From an uncultured Blautia sp. (lineage in GTDB: Bacteria; Bacillota; Clostridia; Lachnospirales; Lachnospiraceae), in assembly GCF_947654165.1 (NCBI RefSeq), contig NZ_CANTKB010000019.1, forward strand, positions 1 to 64,000: a DNA stretch of 64,000 nt, written 5' to 3'. Position numbers and translations under genes: made by a program. The notes under the pieces were generated by a model that was not told the origin of the DNA, did no database searches, and saw nothing but the letters and a program-made list of their open reading frames with translations. Below are positions 7,412-16,647 of this stretch, piece by piece; position 1 is the first letter of the stretch; each line of letters starts with the position of its first letter.

Positions 7412-8734
7412 ATGTCTAATCTACTTAATCCTGTAGTAGTAGCAGTAGTACTTTTGTGTGTACTCTGTCTGCTGAAAATTAATATTCTTTTATCCATGCT
7501 GGTATCCCTGTTTACAGCAGGTCTTATTGGAGGTATGGATATTGTAACAATCAAAGATTCTCTTTTAGCTGGTCTTGGCGGAAACGGTGAAACAGCTCTT
7601 GCATACGTTCTGTTAGGTACACTGGCAGCATGTATGGCAACAACCGGTATCACAGAAATTCTTTCCAAGAAAATTGCCAAATTGGTAGGCGGAAACAAAT
7701 GGGTTATGCTTGGTATCTTACTTGTTATCGCTTGCTTATCACAGAACTTAGTTCCAATTCATATTGCTTATATTCCGATTCTGGTTCCGCCATTACTGGT
7801 ACTTATGAACAAAATGAAACTGGACAGACGTGGTGTTGCATGTACCATCGCATTCGGTCATAAAGCACCGTACATTGCCATTCCTTTCGGATTTGGTGCA
7901 ATCTTCATGGGTATCATCTGTGACAATATCAACCTCAACGTAAAAGAAGACTGGGGTTGGGATAAAGTAACAATGGGCGATGTTACAGCAGTTAACTGGA
8001 TTCTTGCGTTAGCTATGTTCATCGGTCTTGCTATCGCTGTATTTGTTACATACAGAAAACCTCGTGAATACAAAGATATTCAGTTAGAAGGAATCAAAGA
8101 AACAGAAGATTTAACATTGAAATATGAGCACTGGGTAGTATTAGCAGCATTAGTTGTTGTAGTTGCTGTTCAGATCTGGTGTGGATCTCTTCCGGTTGCA
8201 GCATTAGCTGGTTTGATCGTTATCTTCTTATTCCGTGCTATTAAACCAAAAGATATCGATGCTCAGTTCCAGGAAGGTATCAAACTTATGGGATTCATCG
8301 CATTCGTTATGTTAGTAGCAGGTGGATTTGCACAGGTTATCAAAGATACAGGTGCTGTTGATGCTTTAGTTAAAAGTTCTGTAGGACTTATGGGCGGAAG
8401 CAAATGGATCGCAGCTACTGTAATCACATTAATCGGTCTTCTGGTTACTATGGGTATCGGTACATCTTTCGGTACTGTTCCTGTATTAGCTGTATTATAT
8501 GTTCCTCTGTGTCATCAGGTTGGATTCTCACCAGCAGCTACTATCGTTCTGATGTCAGCAGCAGCAGCTCTTGGTGATGCAGGATCACCGGCATCTGATA
8601 CAACACTTGGACCTACATCTGGTCTGAATGCAGATGGACAGCACGACCACATTTGGGATACTTGTGTACCTACATTCTTACACTTCAATATTCCATTGAT
8701 GATCGCAGCAATCGTTGCAGCTCAGTTCTTATAA
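7412..8734 (+). CDS. NhaC/YuiF-type permease, probable histidine transporter
   Basis: 440 residues with about twelve hydrophobic segments. The family is annotated as Na+/H+ antiporters; the YuiF branch has been predicted to carry histidine because of its regulation in other Firmicutes. Motifs include QNLVPIHIAYIPILVP, FGHKAPYIAIPFGFGA, and the late GDAGSPASDTTLGPTSG. It starts at ATG 7412 behind AGGGAGG; the longer frame from 7337 has no ribosome site. It is 89 bp downstream of hutH with a strong terminator after it, so the two form one unit. Histidine as substrate is an inference from family and neighbour. Confidence 0.8.
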   Translation: MSNLLNPVVVAVVLLCVLCLLKINILLSMLVSLFTAGLIGGMDIVTIKDSLLAGLGGNGETALAYVLLGTLAACMATTGITEILSKKIAKLVGGNKWVMLGILLVIACLSQNLVPIHIAYIPILVPPLLVLMNKMKLDRRGVACTIAFGHKAPYIAIPFGFGAIFMGIICDNINLNVKEDWGWDKVTMGDVTAVNWILALAMFIGLAIAVFVTYRKPREYKDIQLEGIKETEDLTLKYEHWVVLAALVVVVAVQIWCGSLPVAALAGLIVIFLFRAIKPKDIDAQFQEGIKLMGFIAFVMLVAGGFAQVIKDTGAVDALVKSSVGLMGGSKWIAATVITLIGLLVTMGIGTSFGTVPVLAVLYVPLCHQVGFSPAATIVLMSAAAALGDAGSPASDTTLGPTSGLNADGQHDHIWDTCVPTFLHFNIPLMIAAIVAAQFL

Positions 8735-8827
8735 GAAGAGCGTTGGATGTTGGATAATTGAATTCGGCACCCATAAAGTTTATATAGTGCAATAGATTCG
8801 CAATCGTCTATTGTAATCATGCTGAGA

Positions 8828-8862
8828 GGACTTGCCCCGTCGCCTGCGGGGCAGGTCCTTTA
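8828..8862 (+). terminator. Strong terminator of the hutH operon
   Basis: GGACTTGCCCCG pairs with CGGGGCAGGTCC over 12 bp (one wobble) and ends in a short T-run. A smaller hairpin (CAATAGA/TCTATTG, 8791-8814) precedes it. Confidence 0.85.
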
Positions 8863-8951
8863 AATTATTCTGGTAATTCTGTATCAGATATGATAAAATG
8901 AGTATGAATTTGCAGAATATAGAAAATAATACTTAACAGGAGGTATTGATC

Positions 8952-9113
8952 ATGAAAAAATATGTATGCGAACCATGTGGATATGTTTATGATCCTGAAG
9001 TAGGTGATCCGGATAACGGAATCGCACCTGGAACAGCTTTTGAAGACCTTCCGGATGATTGGGAATGCCCTATCTGCGGTGTTGGCAAGGATGAATTCGT
9101 TGTAGAAGAATAA
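8952..9113 (+). CDS. Rubredoxin
   Basis: 53 residues beginning [19 protein letters not shown] and ending in [15 protein letters not shown]. The two CxxC/CxxCG knuckles bind one iron atom. Rubredoxins are small cytosolic electron carriers serving oxygen- and peroxide-reducing enzymes in anaerobes. The protein is full length for the family and starts at ATG 8952 behind AGGAGG. It stands alone between two terminators, so it is probably a single-gene transcript. Confidence 0.97.
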   Translation: MKKYVCEPCGYVYDPEVGDPDNGIAPGTAFEDLPDDWECPICGVGKDEFVVEE

Positions 9114-9122
9114 GAGATTTCG

Positions 9123-9168
9123 AAACAGGCTGTCGCACGAAGGGCTGAATGCGGCAGCTTGTTTTATC
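9123..9168 (+). terminator. Terminator after rubredoxin
   Basis: ACAGGCTGTCGCA pairs with TGCGGCAGCTTGT (two wobbles) and is followed by a T-rich tail. Confidence 0.7.
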
Positions 9169-9202
9169 TTTACCAGATATAGATTGCAGGAGGATGAAAG
9201 AA

Positions 9203-10036
9203 ATGAAATTTACAAAGATGCAGGGAATCGGAAATGACTATGTGTATGTAAACTGTTTAGAAGAACAGGTGGAGCATCCGTCGGAGGTTGCGAAAAAGGT
9301 GAGTGACCGCCATTTCGGCATTGGTTCTGATGGGCTGATTCTGATCAAATCTTCCGACGTGGCTGATTTTGAGATGGAAATGTATAATGCCGATGGCAGC
9401 CAGGGAGCTATGTGCGGCAACGGAATCCGTTGTGTGGCAAAATATGTGTATGATTATGGACTTACAGATAAGACCAGTATCAGTGTAAATACAAAAAGCG
9501 GTATCAAATACCTGGATTTAAATGTACAGGACGGAAAAGTCAAAGAGGTCAAGGTAAATATGGGAGCTCCGGTTCTTGACACATCAAAGATTCCTATGAT
9601 TTACAACAAAGACCAGGTGATTTCCCAGCCCCTAAACATTAATCAGAATGTGTACGAAGTGACAGCGGTTTCTATGGGAAATCCTCATGCGGTCGTATAC
9701 ATGGATGATGTAAAAGGATTGAAAATCGAAGAGGTTGGGCCTTACTTTGAAAAAAGCAGTGTTTTTCCGGAAAGTGTCAATACAGAATTTGTACGCATGA
9801 TCGATCGAAATACAGTGGAAATGCGTGTCTGGGAGAGAGGAAGCGGAGAAACCCTGGCCTGTGGTACAGGAGCCTGTGCTGTGGCTGTAGCCAGCATTTT
9901 AAATGGATATACAGAAGATAGTGTGACTGTGAAACTGTTGGGTGGTGACCTGAAGATTTTCTGGGATCGGGAAGAAAATCTGGTTTATATGACAGGATCT
10001 GCAGAAGTGGTTTTTGACGGAGAAATTCAAATTTAG
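9203..10036 (+). CDS. dapF: Diaminopimelate epimerase
   Basis: 277 residues. The enzyme interconverts LL- and meso-diaminopimelate for lysine and peptidoglycan synthesis. The two catalytic cysteines are seen in MCGNGIRC (about residue 72) and ACGTGACAV (about 218), each in the classic family block, and the start MKFTKMQGIGNDY is typical. I chose ATG 9203, nine bases after GCAGGAGG; an in-frame ATG at 9194 directly abuts the ribosome site. The gene appears monocistronic. Confidence 0.97.
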   Translation: MKFTKMQGIGNDYVYVNCLEEQVEHPSEVAKKVSDRHFGIGSDGLILIKSSDVADFEMEMYNADGSQGAMCGNGIRCVAKYVYDYGLTDKTSISVNTKSGIKYLDLNVQDGKVKEVKVNMGAPVLDTSKIPMIYNKDQVISQPLNINQNVYEVTAVSMGNPHAVVYMDDVKGLKIEEVGPYFEKSSVFPESVNTEFVRMIDRNTVEMRVWERGSGETLACGTGACAVAVASILNGYTEDSVTVKLLGGDLKIFWDREENLVYMTGSAEVVFDGEIQI

Positions 10037-10262
10037 ACTTGACAAAAGAAAAATTGTGCACTTTCAATAACATAAATCGACAAACTGGTTACCATAAATC
10101 GAAAAAGGGAAAATAACCGGGAAAAAAAGAAAAATTTTGTAAAATAGAAGATCGCTCAAACCATGACAGTTGTGGAGAAAACAGGATAAACTGGACAGAA
10201 AAAGTAAAGTTTTGTGCAACATTCCAACTTTCTTTCTTCTCTGGAAAATGGTATACTGTGGA

Positions 10263-10320
10263 ATACAAAATGTTGTGAGGAACATAAATAAAAAATATAA
10301 TGAAATACTAGATATAGTGT
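10263..10320 (+). promoter_or_regulatory. Two NrdR-like boxes before nrdD
   Basis: Compared with the NrdR consensus ACACWATATMTWGTGT, 10263-10278 (ATACAAAATGTTGTGA) matches 12 of 16 and 10305-10320 (ATACTAGATATAGTGT) 14 of 16. Their starts are 42 bp apart, four helical turns. A TATACT at 10252-10257 just upstream is the likely -10 box, so binding would block transcription of nrdD. The repressor gene nrdR is not in this window. Confidence 0.65.
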
Positions 10321-10345
10321 TGTAAAACTTTATGAGGTGAAAGCG

Positions 10346-12481
10346 ATGATGTATGTTGTAAAAAAGGATGGAACAAAGGAAGAGTTTAATGTCCAGAAAA
10401 TTGTGAATGCAGTGAATAAATCTGCTTCCAGAATTTTATATAAATTCCAGGATGATGAAGTGGAATTTATCTGCGGTTATGCCCGTGATAAGGCAGAATC
10501 CCTGGATAAACAGGAGATATCCATACAGGATATGCATAATATCGTGGAAGGGGCGTTAGAGAAGGTGAATCCTTCTGTAGCGAAGAGTTACCGGGATTAC
10601 CGTAACTATAAACACGATTTTATCCATATGATGGATGAGGTATACACCAAGAGTCAGTCCATCCGTTACATCGGAGACAAGAGCAATGCCAACACGGACA
10701 GTGCACTGGTTGCAACAAAGAGAAGTCTGATTTTTAATGAACTGAATAAAGAGCTTTACCGTAAGTTTTTTATGAATCGAAACGAGCTTCAGGCATGTAA
10801 GGATGGTTATATCTATATTCATGATCAGTCTGCCAGACTGGATACCATGAACTGCTGTCTTTTTGATGTGGCAAATGTACTGCACGGCGGATTCGAGATG
10901 GGAAATGTATGGTATAACGAGCCAAAGACCCTGGATACTGCTTTCGATGTTATGGGAGATATTATCCTGAGTACAGCGGCACAGCAGTACGGTGGTTTTA
11001 CCGTGCCGGAGGTGGATAAAATCCTTGCACCTTATGCAGAAAAAAGCTACAGACGGTATCAGGAAGAATTTCTGAAGTATGTAGATCCTCAGTGGGAACA
11101 GGCTGCAGATAAAGCAAAAGAATACGCAGTGGATAAGGTACGAAGGGATTTTGATCAGGGATGGCAGGGAATAGAATATAAATTAAATACCGTCGGTTCT
11201 TCCAGAGGAGATTATCCTTTCGTTACAGTGACTCTGGGACTTGGTATGGAGCGTTTCGAGAAGATGTGCAGTATTTCACTTCTTGAGGTACATAAAGAAG
11301 GACAGGGAAAGGCAGGACATAAGAAACCGGTGCTGTTCCCCAAAATCGTATTTTTGTATGATGAGAATATCCACGGAGAAGGAAAAGAAGGAGAAGACGT
11401 GTTTGAGGCAGGAATTGCCTGTTCTGCAAAGACCATGTATCCGGACTGGCTTTCTATGAGTGGAGAAGGCTATATTTCCAGCATGTATAAGAAATATAAG
11501 AGAGTCATCAGTCCTATGGGATGCAGAGCATTTCTCAGTCCCTGGTATGAAAGAGGAGGAATGCAGCCTGCGGATGATCAGGATGTTCCGGTGTTTGTGG
11601 GAAGGTTTAATATCGGGGCGGTCAGCCTTCATCTTCCTATGATCCTGGCAAAATCAAGGGCTGAAAACAGAGATTTTTATGAGGTGCTGGATTTCTATCT
11701 GGAGATGATTCGTCATCTGCATATCAGAACCTATGATTATCTGGGAGAAATGCGTGCATCTACCAATCCTCTGGCTTACTGTGAGGGAGGCTTCTATGGC
11801 GGTCATTTGAAGCCGTCAGACAAGATTAAGCCACTGTTAAAGCCAATGACTGCTTCTTTTGGAATAACAGCCTTAAACGAGCTTCAGGAGCTTTACAACG
11901 GCAAATCTATCCGTGAGGACGGAGCATTTGCATTGGAAGTATTAAGATATATTAACGACAAAATTAATCAATACAAAGAAGAAGACGGAAATCTCTATGC
12001 GATTTACGGTACTCCGGCGGAAAGTCTCTGCGGACTGCAGGTGGAGCAGTTCCGAAAGATGTACGGAATTGTAGAAGGTGTTTCTGACAGACCCTATGTG
12101 AGCAACAGTTTCCACTGCCATGTGACAGAGGATATCAGTCCTATTGAAAAGCAGGATTGTGAAGGCAGATTCTGGGAGCTTTGCAACGGTGGAAAGATCC
12201 AGTACGTGCGTTATCCTGTTGGATACAATGTGGAAGCTATCCGTGCATTGGTTAGAAGAGCAATGTCACTTGGCTATTATGAGGGTGTGAACCTTTCTCT
12301 GGCATATTGTGATGACTGTGGACATGAGGAACTGGAGATGGATGTTTGTCCGGTGTGTGGTTCCAAGAATCTTACAAAGATCGACCGTATGAATGGATAT
12401 CTGTCCTATAGCCGCGTTCATGGTGATACCAGATTGAATGCAGCAAAGATGGCAGAAATTGCAGAGAGAAAATCTATGTGA
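10346..12481 (+). CDS. nrdD: Anaerobic (class III) ribonucleoside-triphosphate reductase
   Basis: 711 residues. It reduces NTPs to dNTPs under anaerobiosis using a glycyl radical. Residues 1-90 are an ATP-cone regulatory domain (VVKKDGTKEEFNVQKI). The catalytic domain shows MNCCLFD, and the C-terminal zinc site is CDDCGH...CPVCG, followed by the radical loop RMNGYLSYS with Gly684. ATG 10346 lies six bases after GAGGTG; a GTG at 10337 overlaps that site. The activase gene nrdG usually follows but here a terminator and an antiporter do, so nrdG must be elsewhere. Confidence 0.95.
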   Translation: MMYVVKKDGTKEEFNVQKIVNAVNKSASRILYKFQDDEVEFICGYARDKAESLDKQEISIQDMHNIVEGALEKVNPSVAKSYRDYRNYKHDFIHMMDEVYTKSQSIRYIGDKSNANTDSALVATKRSLIFNELNKELYRKFFMNRNELQACKDGYIYIHDQSARLDTMNCCLFDVANVLHGGFEMGNVWYNEPKTLDTAFDVMGDIILSTAAQQYGGFTVPEVDKILAPYAEKSYRRYQEEFLKYVDPQWEQAADKAKEYAVDKVRRDFDQGWQGIEYKLNTVGSSRGDYPFVTVTLGLGMERFEKMCSISLLEVHKEGQGKAGHKKPVLFPKIVFLYDENIHGEGKEGEDVFEAGIACSAKTMYPDWLSMSGEGYISSMYKKYKRVISPMGCRAFLSPWYERGGMQPADDQDVPVFVGRFNIGAVSLHLPMILAKSRAENRDFYEVLDFYLEMIRHLHIRTYDYLGEMRASTNPLAYCEGGFYGGHLKPSDKIKPLLKPMTASFGITALNELQELYNGKSIREDGAFALEVLRYINDKINQYKEEDGNLYAIYGTPAESLCGLQVEQFRKMYGIVEGVSDRPYVSNSFHCHVTEDISPIEKQDCEGRFWELCNGGKIQYVRYPVGYNVEAIRALVRRAMSLGYYEGVNLSLAYCDDCGHEELEMDVCPVCGSKNLTKIDRMNGYLSYSRVHGDTRLNAAKMAEIAERKSM

Positions 12482-12498
12482 TAAATAAAAATTACTAT

Positions 12499-12538
12499 AG
12501 CTGCCGGAGAAATCAGACTCCGGTAGCTGTTATTTTTT
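12499..12538 (+). terminator. Terminator of nrdD
   Basis: AGCTGCCGGAG pairs with CTCCGGTAGCT and is followed by TTATTTTTT. Confidence 0.85.
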
Positions 12539-12667
12539 GACAAAAAAATATAGGTTTTGAAGGAGAATATTGATAGAGTTTCACATTTTCATTTCCCATA
12601 ATTTGTGATAATATTTAGTTCGGTTTTCTAAGGGAAACGATGAAAAAGAAATATGGAGGAATGGAAG

Positions 12668-13957
12668 ATGGAATCTTATAGCTACTTATTGGACCTTGCA
12701 TTGATTTTACTCAGCACAAAGGTTTTTGGTCTTTTGACAAGGAGAGTCAGACTGCCTCAGGTTGTGGGTGCACTTCTGGCAGGATTGATTTTGGGACCGG
12801 CCTGTCTGGGAATCCTTCGCCAGACCGACTTTATTTATCAGGTATCTGAAATTGGTGTGATTGTGCTGATGTTCTGTGCAGGTCTGGAAACAGATATTGA
12901 CGAACTGAAGAGAACGGGAAAAGCCTCTTTTGTCATTGCACTTTTCGGTGTCTTAGTACCGCTGGTAGGTGGTTTTGCAATTTCGGCCTACTTTAATCGT
13001 CCGGGGATGCTGGAGTCCACGGCAAGCACCAGTTTAATGCTTCAAAATATTTTTATCGGTGTTATATTAACTGCCACATCTGTGAGCATTTCTGTAGAGA
13101 CCTTAAAGGAAATGGGGAAATTAAACACAAAGGCAGGAAATGCGATTCTGGGTGCAGCGATCATCGATGATATTCTTGGTATCGTGGCCCTTACCCTGAT
13201 CACCAGTCTGGCAGATTCTTCTGTGAATGTGTTTCTGGTATTGGGAAAGATCGTTGCGTTTTTTATCTTTGTAGGAGTGGGCGGCTATCTCATCCATATT
13301 CTGTTCCAGAAATGGGTGAAGGGCTATGAGCGTGATCTAAGACGTTTTGTTATTTTAGCCTTTGTTATTTGCCTGGTATTTTCCTATTGTGCAGAAGAAT
13401 TTTTCGGGGTAGCAGATATCACAGGTGCATTTTTTGCAGGATTGATCATTACCAAGACCACACATACCAATTACATTGAAAGACGTTTCAGTACGTTATC
13501 CTATTTGCTTTTGTCACCGGTATTTTTTGCAAACATTGGTCTGCAGGTAGTGCTTCCGGAAATGAGCACTATGATTATCGTATTTGCGGTTGTATTGGTA
13601 ATTGTGGCTGTATTGACGAAAGTTGTAGGATGCGGACTGGGTGCAAAACTCTGTAAGTATTCGAATCAGGACTGTCTGCGAATCGGAGCGGGTATGATTT
13701 CCAGAGGTGAGGTTGCCCTCATTGTGGCTTCTAAGGGAAATGCAGTGGGATTAATGTCTGCAAATCTGTTAGGACCTGTGGTAATCGTGGTGGTAATTAC
13801 AACCATCATTGCACCTGTTCTTCTGAAGCTGACATTCAGCAAAAAGGAAAAAGAGATCCCATACGAGGTAAATGGACTCATGAAGAAAGTAAATGAGGTA
13901 GAAGCTACAGAGAAGCAGGATAAGAGCCGCTTTGTAACAGAAGAAAAGGATAAGTAA
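12668..13957 (+). CDS. CPA2-family cation:proton antiporter
   Basis: 429 residues, about twelve membrane segments. It belongs to the KefB/NapA-like CPA2 family that exchanges Na+ or K+ for protons. Family signatures are LPQVVGALLAGLILGP near the N-terminus, GAAIIDDILGIVAL (paired acidic residues of the ion site) and the late SRGEVALIVAS. There is no TrkA-N (RCK) domain, so it is not a full KefB/KefC; the C-terminus is a short charged tail. The start at ATG 12668 is set by GGAGGA seven bases before. It lies between two terminators and appears monocistronic. Confidence 0.85.
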   Translation: MESYSYLLDLALILLSTKVFGLLTRRVRLPQVVGALLAGLILGPACLGILRQTDFIYQVSEIGVIVLMFCAGLETDIDELKRTGKASFVIALFGVLVPLVGGFAISAYFNRPGMLESTASTSLMLQNIFIGVILTATSVSISVETLKEMGKLNTKAGNAILGAAIIDDILGIVALTLITSLADSSVNVFLVLGKIVAFFIFVGVGGYLIHILFQKWVKGYERDLRRFVILAFVICLVFSYCAEEFFGVADITGAFFAGLIITKTTHTNYIERRFSTLSYLLLSPVFFANIGLQVVLPEMSTMIIVFAVVLVIVAVLTKVVGCGLGAKLCKYSNQDCLRIGAGMISRGEVALIVASKGNAVGLMSANLLGPVVIVVVITTIIAPVLLKLTFSKKEKEIPYEVNGLMKKVNEVEATEKQDKSRFVTEEKDK

Positions 13958-13968
13958 ATAACCGTGAC

Positions 13969-14013
13969 CGGCACTTTGAGACTATTCGTAGATTGAAAAG
14001 TGCCGTTTTTTTA
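13969..14013 (+). terminator. Terminator of the antiporter gene
   Basis: CGGCACTTT pairs with AAAGTGCCG around a 19-base loop, followed by seven T. Confidence 0.8.
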
Positions 14014-14038
14014 AAAAATGTTAGGAGAAGGTCTGAAT

Positions 14039-15811
14039 ATGAAAATATTGCTTGCAGCAGTCAATGCGAAGTATATCCATTCGAATCTGGCTGTCTATAG
14101 TATGAAAGCTTACGCAGAAAAAAAAGGGTGTGCCGGGGCTGAGATCAAACTGGCAGAATATACCATCAATCAGCAGCAGGATGTGATCTTAAAAAATATC
14201 TACAGGGAAAAACCGGAGATTTTATGTTTTTCCTGCTATATCTGGAATATATCTTTTGTAAAGGAATTGATCCGGAATATCAGGAAAATTTTGCCTCATA
14301 TTATTATATGGGCAGGAGGACCGGAAGTATCTTATGATGCAGAACAGTTTTTGAAAGAAATGACTCAGGCAGATGGAGTCATGTGTGGAGAAGGGGAGCA
14401 GACGTTTCAGGAATTGCTGGAATGTTATGTAAACTGCAAGAACAGTCAGGAAAAGATAGAAGAGAAACTGAAAGAAATACCAGGGATCGTCTACAGAGAC
14501 GGAAGGGAACTGGTAAGGACCGTCCCAAGAGAGATCATGAATATGGATGAACTGGTCTTTCCTTATGAAAATATGTCCCTGTTTTCCCATAAAATTATCT
14601 ATTATGAAAGCAGCCGGGGCTGTCCTTTTTCCTGCAGCTATTGTCTGTCTTCGATTGATAAGAAGCTGCGGTTCAGAAGTCTTTCTCTGGTGAAACAGGA
14701 ACTGCAGTTTTTCTTGGATCATCAGGTTCCACAGGTAAAGTTCGTGGACAGAACATTTAACTGCAAAAAAGAACATGCCATGGAGATCTGGAAGTATGTA
14801 AAAGAACATGATAATGGAATTACCAATTTTCATTTTGAGATTGCAGCAGATCTTCTTACAGAGGAAGAAATCGGTCTGATCCGGACCATGCGGCCGGGAT
14901 TGATCCAGTTGGAAATCGGGGTACAGTCAACCAATGAAAGAACATTGAAAGAAATCCGCAGAAAAACAAGTTTTGAAGAAATTACCAGGAAAGTACATGC
15001 AGTGGCAGAAGGACATAACGTACATCAGCATCTGGATCTGATCGCAGGACTTCCTTATGAGGATTATGAGAGTTTCGGAAAGTCTTTTTGCGATGTATAC
15101 AGTCTGAAGCCACAGCAGCTTCAGTTAGGGTTTTTGAAGGTTTTAAAGGGTGCCTATATGCAGGAAATGGCAGAAGATTACGGCTGTGTGTATAAAGAGA
15201 AAGAGCCTTACGAAGTTCTTGGAACACGCTGGCTCTCCTACGGAGAAATTTCAAGATTAAAGGGCATTGAAGAGATGACAGAGGTTTATTATAACAGCGG
15301 TCAGTTTTCTCATACCATGAAGGCTTTGGAAGCGGAATTTTCCAATGCTTTTGCCATGTATGAAGCACTGGCAGATTTTTATGAAGCCCACGGATATTTT
15401 GAGGTGTCTCACGCAAGGATCAGCCGCTATGAAATTTTGAGGGAGTTTCTGAGAGAGAAGGGAATCAAAGATCCGGACTTTTATGATGAACTGATGATCT
15501 ATGATTTATATGCCAGAGAAAATATGAAGACCCGTCCTGCCTGGGCAGGAGATTTGAAGCCATATAAAAAACAGATTCAAAATTTTTATGCAAGAGAAGC
15601 AGAGCATCCGGATCTTCTGAAAAATTATGCCGGTTATCAGGCAAAACAGATGGAAAAAATGACCCATCTGGAAGTATTTACTTACAGGGTAACAGAAGGG
15701 AAGAAAGAGAAGGGATGCTATCCGCTGGTTTTTGATTATAAACAGCGAGACCCACTTACCTATGGTGCGGCAGTGTATCCGGCAGATCTGGAAGAACAGG
15801 AGAAACTATGA
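14039..15811 (+). CDS. B12-binding-domain radical SAM protein (DUF4080)
   Basis: 590 residues. Residues 1-150 resemble a cobalamin-binding fold (ILLAAVNAKYIHSNLAVYS), then a radical SAM core with the cluster motif CPFSCSYC near residue 198 and a C-terminal DUF4080-like region. Proteins of this type are common in Clostridia and their substrate is unknown. The start at 14039 is set by TAGGAG. The stop codon overlaps the start of the exonuclease gene (ATGA), making them translationally coupled. Four more genes follow in the same direction. Not a MiaB or HemN type: those domains are absent. Confidence 0.8.
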   Translation: MKILLAAVNAKYIHSNLAVYSMKAYAEKKGCAGAEIKLAEYTINQQQDVILKNIYREKPEILCFSCYIWNISFVKELIRNIRKILPHIIIWAGGPEVSYDAEQFLKEMTQADGVMCGEGEQTFQELLECYVNCKNSQEKIEEKLKEIPGIVYRDGRELVRTVPREIMNMDELVFPYENMSLFSHKIIYYESSRGCPFSCSYCLSSIDKKLRFRSLSLVKQELQFFLDHQVPQVKFVDRTFNCKKEHAMEIWKYVKEHDNGITNFHFEIAADLLTEEEIGLIRTMRPGLIQLEIGVQSTNERTLKEIRRKTSFEEITRKVHAVAEGHNVHQHLDLIAGLPYEDYESFGKSFCDVYSLKPQQLQLGFLKVLKGAYMQEMAEDYGCVYKEKEPYEVLGTRWLSYGEISRLKGIEEMTEVYYNSGQFSHTMKALEAEFSNAFAMYEALADFYEAHGYFEVSHARISRYEILREFLREKGIKDPDFYDELMIYDLYARENMKTRPAWAGDLKPYKKQIQNFYAREAEHPDLLKNYAGYQAKQMEKMTHLEVFTYRVTEGKKEKGCYPLVFDYKQRDPLTYGAAVYPADLEEQEKL

Positions 15812-16518
15812 GAGAGTATGTGACTTTAGATTTGGAGACAACAGGGCTGGAGCCAAAACGTGACAGAATCATAGAGATCGGAGCTGTGAAAATATCTGAC
15901 GGGAAGGCAGTGGAAGAGTACACTTCGCTTATTGATCCTCAGATGGAAATTCCGGAGAGAATCACACAGCTTACGGGTATTTCTAATGAAATGGTATCAG
16001 GAAAACCAAAAGTACAGGAAGTTTTGGAACAGTTTTTGCAGTTTTGCGGCGAGTTGCCTCTTTTGGGACATAATATCATGTTTGATTATGGGTTTGTAAA
16101 GCATCAGGCAGTGAACTGTGGTATGAGTTTTGAAAAGCAGGGTGTAGATACCTTGAAGATTGCCAGAAGTGTTTTGTCTGACCTTCCAAGCAGAAGCCTG
16201 CAGAGTCTCAGAGTATATTATGAAATCCCTCAGGAGGATGCACACAGAGCACTGGAAGACGCCCGCGCTACATACCGTCTGTATGAACGTTTAAAACAGG
16301 AATTTGAAGAAACCAGACCGGAGTTGTTTTGCCCAAAAGATTTGATCTATAAAGTAAAGAAACAGGGACCGATTACGCCGGCTCAAAAACGGTACTTGCA
16401 GGATTTGGTAAAATATCATAGAATAAATCTGAATGTGAACCCGGAGAGTCTTACGAAAAATGATGCCTCCAGGCTCATTGACCAGATTTTGAGCACATAT
16501 GGAAAGATAATGAGGTAG
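15808..16518 (+). CDS. DnaQ-like DEDDh 3'-5' exonuclease
   Basis: 236 residues. The exonuclease fold covers about 1-170 with the motif order VTLDLETTGLEP (DxE), LGHNIMFDYGFV (second Asp) and HRALEDARAT (His and last Asp), so all catalytic residues are present. It resembles the epsilon proofreading subunit and PolC-type exonucleases but is a free-standing protein. Residues 185-236 form a short extra domain (ITPAQKRYLQDLVKYH) of unclear role. It overlaps the preceding radical SAM gene by four bases. Confidence 0.85.
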   Translation: MREYVTLDLETTGLEPKRDRIIEIGAVKISDGKAVEEYTSLIDPQMEIPERITQLTGISNEMVSGKPKVQEVLEQFLQFCGELPLLGHNIMFDYGFVKHQAVNCGMSFEKQGVDTLKIARSVLSDLPSRSLQSLRVYYEIPQEDAHRALEDARATYRLYERLKQEFEETRPELFCPKDLIYKVKKQGPITPAQKRYLQDLVKYHRINLNVNPESLTKNDASRLIDQILSTYGKIMR

Positions 16519-16524
16519 AAGATT

Positions 16525-16629
16525 ATGATGAATATGAAGCATAATAAGACAAAACGGATCGCAGCAGGGATTCTTGCCGTGATTATTATTCTGGCTATGG
16601 TAATTCCTATGGCTATGTATGTATTATAA
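16525..16629 (+). CDS. 34-residue membrane microprotein
   Basis: ATG 16525, eight bases after GAGGT, encodes a basic N-terminus (MMNMKHNKTKRIAAG) and one hydrophobic helix (ILAVIIILAMVIPMAMYVL). It fits exactly between the exonuclease stop and the ribosome site of the next gene, which favours a real gene of the operon. No family recognised. A membrane anchor or accessory peptide is plausible. Confidence 0.6.
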   Translation: MMNMKHNKTKRIAAGILAVIIILAMVIPMAMYVL

Positions 16630-16647
16630 AAACGGAGGAAATAGCAG

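Noticed and set aside
14222..14833. 203-residue open frame opposite the radical SAM gene
   Set aside because: Shadow of a clear plus-strand gene, no ribosome site, composition rich in F, H and C typical of antisense frames.
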